A DNA stretch of 14,971 nt from JACMJP01 sp046160675 (GTDB lineage: Bacteria; Bacteroidota; Bacteroidia; Chitinophagales; BACL12), in assembly GCA_046160675.1 (NCBI GenBank), contig JBJXHH010000040.1:1-14971 (forward strand), written 5' to 3'. Below are positions 8,119-14,860 of the stretch, piece by piece (the stretch's first letter is position 1; each line of letters starts with the position of its first letter). The position numbers and the translations under genes were made by a program. The notes under the pieces are model-generated. The model did no database searches and had not been told where the DNA came from. It saw only the letters and a list, made by a program, of their open reading frames with translations.

Positions 8119-8149
8119 TTTGCGAAATATCAAAACCTTTTTAATTTCA
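8119..8149 (+). promoter_or_regulatory. Putative gdhA promoter
   Basis: TTTG at 8119-8122, exactly 19 nt, then TAATTTCA at 8142-8149: the Bacteroidota -33/-7 layout with the last two bases of TAnnTTTG altered. Transcription would start near 8155, leaving a leader of about 35 nt. The leader ends in an A-rich run before the ATG, with no Shine-Dalgarno motif. Confidence 0.55.
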
Positions 8150-8190
8150 CACTCTTCTAATCAAAGAACCCTTATAAAAAATTAAAAAAA

Positions 8191-9528
8191 ATGGATAAAC
8201 AAGTAAAAGCCTTCATGGCATCAATGGAGCAGAACAATACCGGAGAAAAAGAATTTCTCCAGGCAGTGCTGGAAGTTGCTGAAACAGTACTTCCTTTTAT
8301 TGAAGCAAATCCGAAATACAAATCAGCAAAGATCCTGGAACGCATGACAGAGCCTGAAAGAGTAATGATGTTCCGTGTTCCCTGGATGGACGACAAAGGC
8401 GAAATTCAGATTAACCGGGGGTATCGTATTCAAATGAATTCAGCAATTGGGCCTTACAAAGGCGGTTTGCGTTTTCACCCATCTGTTAACTTATCCATCT
8501 TAAAATTTCTTGCATTTGAACAAGTATTCAAGAATAGTTTAACAACTCTGCCTATGGGCGGAGGTAAGGGCGGAAGCAATTTTGACCCGAAAGGAAAAAG
8601 TGATAATGAAGTAATGCGCTTTTGCCAGAGTTTTATGAGTGAATTAGCTCGGCATATTGGAGCTGATACAGATGTTCCTGCCGGCGATATTGGTGTGGGG
8701 GGAAGAGAGATAGGTTTTATGTATGGTATGTATAAAAAACTACGGAACGAATTTACAGGCGTACTCACAGGCAAGAGCCTTGAGTGGGGTGGAAGTTTAA
8801 TTCGCCCGGAAGCTACCGGCTACGGCTGTGTGTATTTTGCGAGTGAAATGATGAGTACAAAAGGTTCAGGCTTTAAAGGCAAAACAGTGGTGGTGTCAGG
8901 TAGCGGAAATGTTGCGCAATATGCCATTGAAAAATGCCTTGACCTTGGAGCTAAGGTGGTTACTGCCAGTGACAGCGACGGATATATTTATGATAAAGAC
9001 GGGTTTGATAGGCAGAAACTTGCTTACCTGATGGAACTGAAAAATGTAAAAAGAGGAAGGATAAAAGAATATGCTGATAAATATAAATGCCAGTTTGTGG
9101 CAGGAAAAACACCCTGGGGAGTGAAATGCGATGTTGCCCTGCCTTGTGCTACACAAAATGAACTTACAGGCAGGGATGCAAAGGCTTTAATTGCAAATGG
9201 AGTGAAATGTGTGGCTGAAGGTGCGAATATGCCTTGTACGCCGCAGGCAGTTACTGCATTTATAGAGAATAAAGTGTTGTTTGCACCGGGCAAAGCAAGT
9301 AATGCAGGTGGTGTGGCAACAAGCGGTTTGGAAATGAGCCAGAACAGCATACGCATGAGCTGGACAAGGGAGGAAGTTGATAATCACCTGAAAAAAATTA
9401 TGAGTGATATCCATTCTACCTGTGCGAAGTACGGCAAAGAAGGTAAATACATCAACTACGTAAAAGGCGCCAACATCGGTGGCTTTGTGAAAGTAGCAGA
9501 TGCAATGCTTGCTCAAGGGCTTGTTTAG
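8191..9528 (+). CDS. gdhA: Glutamate dehydrogenase, probably NADP-specific
   Basis: Interconverts glutamate with 2-oxoglutarate and ammonia in the cytoplasm; the hexameric NADP-type enzymes usually work in ammonia assimilation. It has 445 residues, typical for this class. Substrate-site elements are K90 followed by GGLRFHP (91-97) and PMGGGKGG (121-128), with catalytic lysine K126. D166 lies in DVPAGDIGVGGREIG. The Rossmann cofactor domain begins at KTVVVSGSGNVAQYA (G227, G229), and the second strand ends in TASDSDG. A serine/aspartate pair there, rather than a lone acidic residue, is seen in NADP-preferring members, so the cofactor call is moderately sure. It is a single-gene unit with its own promoter-like element and a strong terminator 60 bp downstream. 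Confidence 0.96.
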   Translation: MDKQVKAFMASMEQNNTGEKEFLQAVLEVAETVLPFIEANPKYKSAKILERMTEPERVMMFRVPWMDDKGEIQINRGYRIQMNSAIGPYKGGLRFHPSVNLSILKFLAFEQVFKNSLTTLPMGGGKGGSNFDPKGKSDNEVMRFCQSFMSELARHIGADTDVPAGDIGVGGREIGFMYGMYKKLRNEFTGVLTGKSLEWGGSLIRPEATGYGCVYFASEMMSTKGSGFKGKTVVVSGSGNVAQYAIEKCLDLGAKVVTASDSDGYIYDKDGFDRQKLAYLMELKNVKRGRIKEYADKYKCQFVAGKTPWGVKCDVALPCATQNELTGRDAKALIANGVKCVAEGANMPCTPQAVTAFIENKVLFAPGKASNAGGVATSGLEMSQNSIRMSWTREEVDNHLKKIMSDIHSTCAKYGKEGKYINYVKGANIGGFVKVADAMLAQGLV

Positions 9529-9589
9529 TAATTACTACCTGATTGAGTGATTTTTAATTTACTCAGTTTAAACAATAAAATGTAAAAAA

Positions 9590-9614
9590 ACCTCCGGGAA
9601 TGCCGGGGGTTTTT
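9590..9614 (+). terminator. Intrinsic terminator of gdhA
   Basis: ACCTCCGG (9590-9597) pairs with CCGGGGGT (9603-9610) around the loop GAATG, with one G-T wobble. The stem is preceded by a run of A and followed by TTTT (and TTTTT after one G). The A and T runs extend the pairing and could make it work in both directions. Confidence 0.9.
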
Positions 9615-9689
9615 GTTTTTAAATGCTATGGGAATATTCTACCTGAGTTGCACATTTCCGCACCCAATATGTACAAAAGCGGAGGTTAG

Positions 9690-9697
9690 TAACTTTG
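9690..9697 (+). promoter_or_regulatory. -7-like element TAACTTTG upstream of the cassette region
   Basis: Exact match to TAnnTTTG, inside the palindrome-like GTTAGTAAC. No -33 TTG is found at about 19 nt upstream. If active it would drive transcription into the hairpin and the DUF262 gene. Confidence 0.25.
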
Positions 9698-9709
9698 AGA
9701 AGTCACTAC

Positions 9710-9756
9710 TTCCTAAAACCAGCAGAAAATGGTGGTATTGGAGAAGGTTTTAGTAA
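9710..9756. repeat. Hairpin left of the first cassette-like unit
   Basis: CTAAAACC (9713-9720) is perfectly complementary to GGTTTTAG (9746-9753); two further pairs form beyond one mismatch, and ACCA/TGGT adds inner pairing. It lies just left of the 9778 box, where an attI or a previous attC-like site would be expected. However, it lacks the GTTSAG and TAGTGCT loop blocks of the other two hairpins. Confidence 0.45.
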
Positions 9757-9777
9757 TTTAGTTTCGGCAATTAACAA

Positions 9778-9800
9778 GTTAGCGGCAAGCTTTGGGGACA
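9778..9800 (+). repeat. Cassette-start-like box, copy 1
   Basis: Begins GTTAGCGGCAAGC and ends TTTGGGGACA. It aligns with the box at 12296-12319 at 17 of 23 positions with a 1-nt gap. Each copy precedes a defence-like gene, by about 60 and 30 nt. Its first nine bases (GTTAGCGGC) are the exact reverse complement of 12151-12159, at the other end of the same unit. Confidence 0.55.
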
Positions 9801-9804
9801 CTGC

Positions 9805-9812
9805 TAACTTTG
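9805..9812 (+). promoter_or_regulatory. Putative promoter element of the DUF262 gene
   Basis: TAACTTTG, an exact TAnnTTTG match, would start transcription around 9818, about 40 nt before the ATG at 9860. It overlaps GCTAAC (9803-9808), which is inverted relative to GTTAGC at 9778-9783, so the element sits in the arm of a possible small hairpin. No -33 TTG is evident. Confidence 0.4.
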
Positions 9813-9859
9813 AACATTTGAGCATTGAACGAACAGACAAAAAACAACAACAGAAAAAT

Positions 9860-12076
9860 ATGAGACCAGAAAGCCACTCAATAAACACAGTTCTAACAAA
9901 AAATGCGACTGCGTTTTTTATTCCACCTTTTCAAAGGGCTTACGCTTGGGGAAAGCCCGAGATAGAAAGATATTTTAGCGATGTTCTTCGTATTATAAAA
10001 TCAGAGCTAAATACAAAAGAACACGATAAGTTAGAACACTTTTTTGGAACGCTTGTGCTTCGTGAGGAGCAACATGGATTTGCTCATAAATCCGTTGTCG
10101 TAGATGGGCAACAACGACTCACAACCACATTAATATTTTTAATCGCTTTGCGTGACATTGAAACAGATGAAAATTTCAAAACCAAAATAACGAACCGCTA
10201 TTTGACAAATGATGATTCAGATTTTGAAGACAAAATAAAACTCAAACAGGTTACTAAAGATTGGGATGCTTACAAGGCATTAGTAAATAAACTTGAAGCA
10301 AATCCAGGTATAATTAAAACTGCACATCAGATTTTTATAAAACTGATAACTGATACCCAAAAGACAAACCCCGAAATAAATTCAAGTCATTACATTACGG
10401 CAATCCAAAGAATGAATGTCGCAGTAATATTTTTGGATGAAAGACCACATAAAGGAGAAGACCCTCAAATTATTTTTGAAACACTTAACTCACTTGGAAA
10501 GCCATTGACATTGGCGGACTTAGTAAGAAACTTTATTCTTCTATCGCTTGACAGTAAGAAACAATCACACTTATACGAGACGATATGGCAACCAAAAATT
10601 GAAGCACAACTTGAAGGAAACATTTCAAAATTTTATCGTGACTATTTACAATATAAAACTGTTAGTTCAATTAAAGTTGTAAGTGATGAAAAAGTAGATA
10701 GCAATACGAAAGAGGTTTATCAATTATTCAAAGATTTTGTGAATGATAGATTCAACAGCCACGAAGAATTTATAAAAGATATTGTGCGTTTTGTGCCTTG
10801 GTATAAATGGATTAATAATGAAATTGTAAACGAAAGTATTTCTACCGACATATCAAAAGACAGAGAAATAAAAGAGTTGCTACGAAATATTTTTCATGAC
10901 ATTAAAGCCGAAGCGTTTAAACCACTTGTTCTTGGTTTGCTTGAATTTAACCAGCACGGAGTAGATGGAATTAAACTTAGTGATGCGAAACTGATTGATA
11001 CATTTAAAACAGTTAGAACTTATCTAATCCGCAGACGGGTATTGGGATTAACGCAAGGAGAAAACAAGAACATTGTTTTATTAAGCGACAGAATTGAGAA
11101 GTTATCAAATTCGGAAGTTTCAATGTTGGACTTACTTACCAAACTGTTTTACAAAATGCGACTTCCCAATGATACTGAAGTATCTGAACGATTAAAGGCA
11201 ATGGACTTTTATAATGAAATAAAAAAGTATTCAAAATTCATTTTGGGTAAAATAGAAGAGAACAACACTAAAGTATCAGTAAATTTTAGGGATTCCAAAA
11301 TCAGCATTGAACACATTATGCCACAAACACTTTCTAATTCTTGGAAGATTGAATTAGGAGAAAAAGCTGATACTATACATCAACAATATCTTAATAATAT
11401 TGGTAATTTAATCCTAACTGAATTTAACGGAGAAATTGGTAACAAGCCATTTGCCGACAAAAAAGAGAAACTCAAAACATCTTCTCTAAATTACCGATTA
11501 GACATTATTAGCAGAGATTTGTGGACGGTAACAGAAATTGAGGAACACGGCAATAACATGATTAATTGGTTCTTGCAAACATTTCCAATACCTGAAAACA
11601 TTAAGACCGCTGACAATTGGAATACGACTGTTATTGACAAGGTTAATTTTTCACCACTTGATGATGAAGCAGGTGAAATATCGGAAGGAAATAGACCTGA
11701 AAAACTTATAATTAATAACGACAGCATCGCTGTAAAAACTTGGCAAGATGTTTTTATTGAGTTTCTTAAATGGGTAAAAAGTAGCAAGGAATATGATTTT
11801 GATAGTATTCTCTCTAATCAAGAAAAGCTGTTTGGCAAAGAGGACACGATTACCAAATGGAAACATCTCAAGCAAACTATGGACGAACAGATTGAATTGA
11901 GACAACGCTATAAAACCTTTGATGGTAATTTTTGGGACAGCAAAAAAACGGAGTTAGAAGACGAGTTAATATTCATTCATATTAATGCTTCGGCAAAGAC
12001 ATTTATGAATAGAATTGCCAATGTTATGACTCAGCTTGGAATGACTGAAAACTTTATTGAAATAGTTTTAAAATAA
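9860..12076 (+). CDS. GmrSD-like DUF262 / DUF1524 (HNH) restriction-type protein
   Basis: The domain layout is that of GmrSD type IV restriction enzymes, which cut modified phage DNA. Residues count from the ATG at 9860 (738 aa). The N-terminal DUF262 domain has IPPFQRAYAW (21-30), the nucleotide-site motif VDGQQR (81-86) and FETLNSLGKPLTLADLVRN (206-224). The DUF1524 nuclease domain has IEHIMPQ (483-489), with metal-site H485, then NNIGNL (512-517) and NKPFADKK. A C-terminal part of about 150 residues (from about 590) is unassigned; it contains TWQDVFIEFLKWV. The frame is open for 55 more codons to a TTG, but homologues start like MRPESHSI, and the upstream part holds the 9778 box, so ATG 9860 is chosen. 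Codon use is more A-rich than in the core genes, suggesting acquisition. The target (modified DNA or another trigger) cannot be read from sequence. Confidence 0.9.
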   Translation: MRPESHSINTVLTKNATAFFIPPFQRAYAWGKPEIERYFSDVLRIIKSELNTKEHDKLEHFFGTLVLREEQHGFAHKSVVVDGQQRLTTTLIFLIALRDIETDENFKTKITNRYLTNDDSDFEDKIKLKQVTKDWDAYKALVNKLEANPGIIKTAHQIFIKLITDTQKTNPEINSSHYITAIQRMNVAVIFLDERPHKGEDPQIIFETLNSLGKPLTLADLVRNFILLSLDSKKQSHLYETIWQPKIEAQLEGNISKFYRDYLQYKTVSSIKVVSDEKVDSNTKEVYQLFKDFVNDRFNSHEEFIKDIVRFVPWYKWINNEIVNESISTDISKDREIKELLRNIFHDIKAEAFKPLVLGLLEFNQHGVDGIKLSDAKLIDTFKTVRTYLIRRRVLGLTQGENKNIVLLSDRIEKLSNSEVSMLDLLTKLFYKMRLPNDTEVSERLKAMDFYNEIKKYSKFILGKIEENNTKVSVNFRDSKISIEHIMPQTLSNSWKIELGEKADTIHQQYLNNIGNLILTEFNGEIGNKPFADKKEKLKTSSLNYRLDIISRDLWTVTEIEEHGNNMINWFLQTFPIPENIKTADNWNTTVIDKVNFSPLDDEAGEISEGNRPEKLIINNDSIAVKTWQDVFIEFLKWVKSSKEYDFDSILSNQEKLFGKEDTITKWKHLKQTMDEQIELRQRYKTFDGNFWDSKKTELEDELIFIHINASAKTFMNRIANVMTQLGMTENFIEIVLK

Positions 12077-12150
12077 ATGAAATGGTAAACCGCCTTGAAC
12101 AAACTTTGTGCGTAACCCGACCTGACCAACTCCGAATGGACAGCAAGCCA

Positions 12151-12304
12151 GCCGCTAACATAAGATTAAAAGAAATAAAAAAAAGAAGGGCTTTGATAGG
12201 TAAACAAAGAGTTGAGCTTCTAACAAACAGTGTTGGGTTAACGAACAGTAGTGCTTCTAATCCCTTCTTATTTTTACTTCTTTAATCCCTTCTTCGTAAC
12301 CAGT
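12151..12304 (+). repeat. attC-like hairpin element 1 (end of unit 1, start of unit 2)
   Basis: Left box GCCGCTAAC (12151-12159). Arm 1 at 12164-12190 (starts GATTAAAAGAAAT, ends AAGAAGGG) pairs imperfectly with arm 2 at 12262-12287 (starts CCCTTCTTATTT, ends TTTAATC), giving stems of about 26 bp. The loop holds GTTGAGCTTCT (12211-12221), a GCTTCTAA direct repeat (12216-12223, 12253-12260) and TAGTGCT (12249-12255), six bases before arm 2. It ends at the right box GTAACCAGT (12296-12304). Hairpin position, paired outer boxes and variable arms resemble an integron attC, but the boxes do not fit RYYYAAC/GTTRRRY. A simple terminator is an alternative for the stem alone. Confidence 0.6.
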
Positions 12305-12319
12305 AATGCTATGGCGACA
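12296..12319 (+). repeat. Cassette-start-like box, copy 2
   Basis: Begins GTAACCAGTAATGC and ends TATGGCGACA. It aligns with 9778-9800 at 17 positions with a single gap; the best kept parts are GCT, TGG and GACA. It is followed 30 nt later by the ATG of the DUF2075 gene. No TAnnTTTG element lies between the box and that gene. Confidence 0.5.
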
Positions 12320-12348
12320 GACAAGCAACTAACAAACTAGTGAAATAA

Positions 12349-14310
12349 ATGACAAGAAGTTACTATTCAAATTCGATATCCGACTTCTTAACTGACGATG
12401 GCGACAAAATACTTGGACAGCTGATCAGAAATCACAGTTTTGCGACAGAGAACTTACAAAGAAATGCATGGATAAAGCAAATCGAAATTCTTAAGACTGT
12501 ATTAAAATCATTTACCAGCGGACAAATCTACTTTGAATTTTCAATCCCAAGAATGGGTAAGCGGGTAGACAACATTCTCGTTATAGACGACTTTATTTTT
12601 GTAATTGAATTCAAAGTTGGTGAGACGGAATATCAAAAACATGCAATCGAACAAGCCGTTGACTACTGTTTAGATTTACAAAATTTCCATGAAGGAAGTC
12701 ACGATGAAAAAATAGTTCCAATTCTAATTTCCACTAAAGCTCCATTTGTTGAAAACATATTTGAGGTAAACGACAATTTATTCGAACCATTAAAAGCAAA
12801 TCAAGAGAATATTGCTGGAGTAATAACTCAAACACTTTTATTAAGCAATGGAAGTAAAATAAATTCAACCCAATGGGAGAATTCTATTTACAAACCAACA
12901 CCGACAATTATTGAAGCATCACAAGCACTTTACAGAGGACATTCTGTTTCTGAAATATCCAGAAGTGATGCAGGTGCTATTAATCTTTCAAAAACAACTG
13001 AATGTATTAATCGCATAATAGAAAAATCAAAAATAATTCCTTCTAAATCAATTTGTTTTTTAACTGGTGTTCCTGGAGCAGGAAAAACATTGGCCGGACT
13101 TAACATAGCGAACGAAAGAAGAAAAGCACATGAAGATGAAAATGCTGTTTTTCTATCTGGCAACGGGCCTTTGGTTTATGTTTTAAGAGAAGCCTTAGTT
13201 AGAGATGAAGTCCAGCATTCAAAAGAAAAGGGAGAAAAATTAACCAAGAAAAAGTCTGCAATAAAGGCTAACGCCTTTATTCAGAATATTCATCATTTTC
13301 GAGATGACAATTTAGAATCAAATCAGGCACCTGATGAAAAGGTTGTAGTTTTTGATGAAGCCCAAAGAGCCTGGACAAAGGAAAAGGCAGTTTCCTTTAT
13401 GAAATCAAAGGGTAAAGAATTCAATATGTCTGAGCCGGAGTTTCTAATTGATGTAATGAATAGGCATCAAAACTATTGCACAATAATTTGTCTGGTTGGC
13501 GGTGGTCAAGAAATCAACACAGGTGAAGCAGGCCTTTCGGAATGGGTAATCGCTTTGAAAAATCATTATCCGGATTGGGACATCTATTATTCAAACCTTA
13601 TCACTGGAGACAACGACTACCTAAGTGACAAGACTTTAAAAGAATATCTAAGGGAAAATGGCAATGAGGAAAATGAACTTCATCTTTCAGTTTCTGTTCG
13701 TTCATTTCGTTCAGAAAAAATATCGAGTTTTGTTCATGAAGTTATTGATGGAAATGCTGAAAAGGCAAAAACTATTTTATCAGAAATCAACAATCTGTTT
13801 CCAATATACTTAACAAGGGATTTTAAGGTTGCTAAAGACTGGCTTCGTAAAAATGCTAAGGGGACAGAAAGAATTGGACTTGTTGGAAGTTCTGGCGGCA
13901 GACGACTAAGACCTTTGGGCATAGATGTAAAAAATGAAATTACCGCAGAAGATTGGTTTTTAAATGATGCTACGGATGTTCGTTCTTCTCATTATTTAGA
14001 ACTTATAGCAACTGAATTTGACATACAAGGATTGGAGATTGATTATATTTGTTTGGCATGGGACATTAACTTTTATTTTCAAAACGGTGAATGGAATTAT
14101 CAAAATTTTGAAGGGACAAATTGGAAAGGGATTAATAATGAAATAGACAAATCATATTTAAGAAATGCATACAGGGTTCTTATGACAAGAGCAAGACAAG
14201 GTTTGATTATTTTCATTCCACATGGCGACAACTTAGACCGAACTAGACCAAGCGAACTTTACGACAGCTCATTTAATTTTTTAAGTTCATGCGGCATACC
14301 GACAATATGA
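12349..14310 (+). CDS. PD-(D/E)xK-like plus DUF2075 (Schlafen group 3) helicase protein
   Basis: The 653-residue protein has two parts. The N-terminal region (about 40-130) looks like a PD-(D/E)xK nuclease fold: D74 in RVDNILVID and E87-F88-K89 in VIEFKVGE. From about 235 it is a DUF2075/Schlafen-group-3 helicase-type ATPase. Walker A is GVPGAGKT (240-247) and Walker B VVVFDEAQR (332-340). A motif-III-like GGGQEINTGEAGLSEW spans 384-399, arginines R451 and R454 follow, a late QGLEIDYICLAWD spans 560-572, and the superfamily-1 motif VI reads VLMTRARQG (610-618). All ATPase motifs look intact. The family is often seen in phage-defence settings, so a DNA- or RNA-targeting defence role is plausible but unproven. 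It lies 272 bp after the DUF262 gene, across an attC-like hairpin, which suggests an independent unit and not one operon. Base use is A-rich. Confidence 0.87.
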   Translation: MTRSYYSNSISDFLTDDGDKILGQLIRNHSFATENLQRNAWIKQIEILKTVLKSFTSGQIYFEFSIPRMGKRVDNILVIDDFIFVIEFKVGETEYQKHAIEQAVDYCLDLQNFHEGSHDEKIVPILISTKAPFVENIFEVNDNLFEPLKANQENIAGVITQTLLLSNGSKINSTQWENSIYKPTPTIIEASQALYRGHSVSEISRSDAGAINLSKTTECINRIIEKSKIIPSKSICFLTGVPGAGKTLAGLNIANERRKAHEDENAVFLSGNGPLVYVLREALVRDEVQHSKEKGEKLTKKKSAIKANAFIQNIHHFRDDNLESNQAPDEKVVVFDEAQRAWTKEKAVSFMKSKGKEFNMSEPEFLIDVMNRHQNYCTIICLVGGGQEINTGEAGLSEWVIALKNHYPDWDIYYSNLITGDNDYLSDKTLKEYLRENGNEENELHLSVSVRSFRSEKISSFVHEVIDGNAEKAKTILSEINNLFPIYLTRDFKVAKDWLRKNAKGTERIGLVGSSGGRRLRPLGIDVKNEITAEDWFLNDATDVRSSHYLELIATEFDIQGLEIDYICLAWDINFYFQNGEWNYQNFEGTNWKGINNEIDKSYLRNAYRVLMTRARQGLIIFIPHGDNLDRTRPSELYDSSFNFLSSCGIPTI

Positions 14311-14339
14311 AATTCACTTTGACGAAAAAAGAAGCACGA

Positions 14340-14425
14340 ACCGGTAACAGCGGGTTTAAGAAATTGGCGGTTCAGTTCTCCGAATGAAGTTTAGTGCTAA
14401 AACACCCCGCCATCTCAAACCCCCG
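14340..14425 (+). repeat. attC-like hairpin element 2 (end of unit 2)
   Basis: Left box ACCGGTAAC (14340-14348). Arm 1 (14352-14370: GGGTTTAAGA, AAT bulge, TGGCGG) pairs with arm 2 (14407-14422: CCGCCA, TCT, AAACCC) with one mismatch. The loop contains GTTCAGTTCT (14370-14379) and TAGTGCT (14392-14398), both matching element 1 although the arms are unrelated. Left box and arm are placed as in element 1. No clear right box is seen after arm 2, so this may be the last site of the array. It begins 29 bp after the DUF2075 stop codon. Confidence 0.6.
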
Positions 14426-14554
14426 AAACTTTAGCAGAATAATCAATCAAAACTTTAGCACCTCAGTTTATTTTACAGTTTATCACTTAGGCATTTGCAT
14501 GAAAAATAGCCTGCTAAAAAAATTCCTCAAGGCAATTTCGGGTTAACACGGATT

Positions 14555-14617
14555 CATTCTGTGTGTTTCCAGATTCATTCTGGGTGTTCCCAAAACCATT
14601 CTGGGTGTTCCCGGAAT
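14555..14617. repeat. Three 21-bp tandem units
   Basis: CATTCTGKGTGTTYCC units begin at 14555, 14576 and 14597, each 21 bp apart, with the second and third nearly identical. They abut the 42-bp repeat and share CATT and TTCCCGGAAT pieces with it, so both probably come from one ancestral 21-bp unit. Confidence 0.85.
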
Positions 14618-14621
14618 GATT

Positions 14622-14860
14622 AGAAACATTCCCGGAACGAGAGAAAAACATTTCAGAATGAGAGAAAACATTCCCGGAACGAAAGAAAAACATTTCGGGA
14701 TGAAAGAAAACATTCCCGGAATGAAAGAAATACATTTCGGGATGAAAGAAAACATTCCCGGAATGAAAGAAAAACATTTCGGAATGAGAGAAAACATTCC
14801 CGGAATGAAAGAAAAACATTTTGGAATGAGGGAAAACATTCCCGAATGAAAGAAAAATAT
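14622..14860. repeat. 42-bp minisatellite with internal near-palindromes
   Basis: CATTCCC begins at 14627, 14669, 14711, 14753, 14795 and 14837, exactly 42 bp apart. A second half-unit, CATTTCG or close, starts at 14649, 14691, 14733, 14775 and 14817. Each period is therefore two related half-units spaced 22 and 20 bp. CATTCCCGGAATG is a perfect 6-bp inverted repeat around one base in three copies, near-perfect in the others; GAAAGAAAAA tracts separate them. Because 42 is a multiple of 3, several frames stay open on both strands. The differences between copies change amino acids in the plus frame (ATG/ACG, AAA/AGA), so coding is not favoured. Confidence 0.92.

Larger units (their letters stand above)
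9529..9859. other. Gene-free stretch between gdhA and the DUF262 gene
   Basis: This 331-bp stretch holds a short inverted repeat (TGAGT 9544-9548 / ACTCA 9561-9565), the gdhA terminator, a second hairpin (9710-9756), the 23-nt cassette-start-like box (9778-9800) and a promoter-like TAACTTTG (9805-9812). It marks the switch from core genes to the accessory region. No gene is supported in it. The DUF262 frame is open back to a TTG at 9697, but without family similarity. Confidence 0.6.

Noticed and set aside
9695..9859. 55-codon N-terminal extension of the DUF262 protein beginning at a TTG
   Set aside because: It does not resemble DUF262 proteins, overlaps the hairpin, the 9778 box and a promoter-like element, and the ATG at 9860 gives the normal family N-terminus.
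12082..12285. 67-codon plus-strand ORF between the two defence-like genes
   Set aside because: It runs through both arms of the attC-like hairpin; the Lys/Arg- and Phe/Leu-rich stretches are translations of the arms.
14499..14546. 15-residue peptide ORF (MKNSLLKKFLKAISG) just before the repeats
   Set aside because: Too short to support without a recognisable family, and it has no clear promoter with correct spacing.
14514..14849. Three open frames of 77-101 codons across the minisatellite
   Set aside because: A 21/42-bp repeat keeps frames open on both strands. Copy differences alter amino acids and no frame resembles a known protein.
14555..14860. CRISPR array
   Set aside because: The units follow each other with no unique spacers, and no cas gene is in the window.
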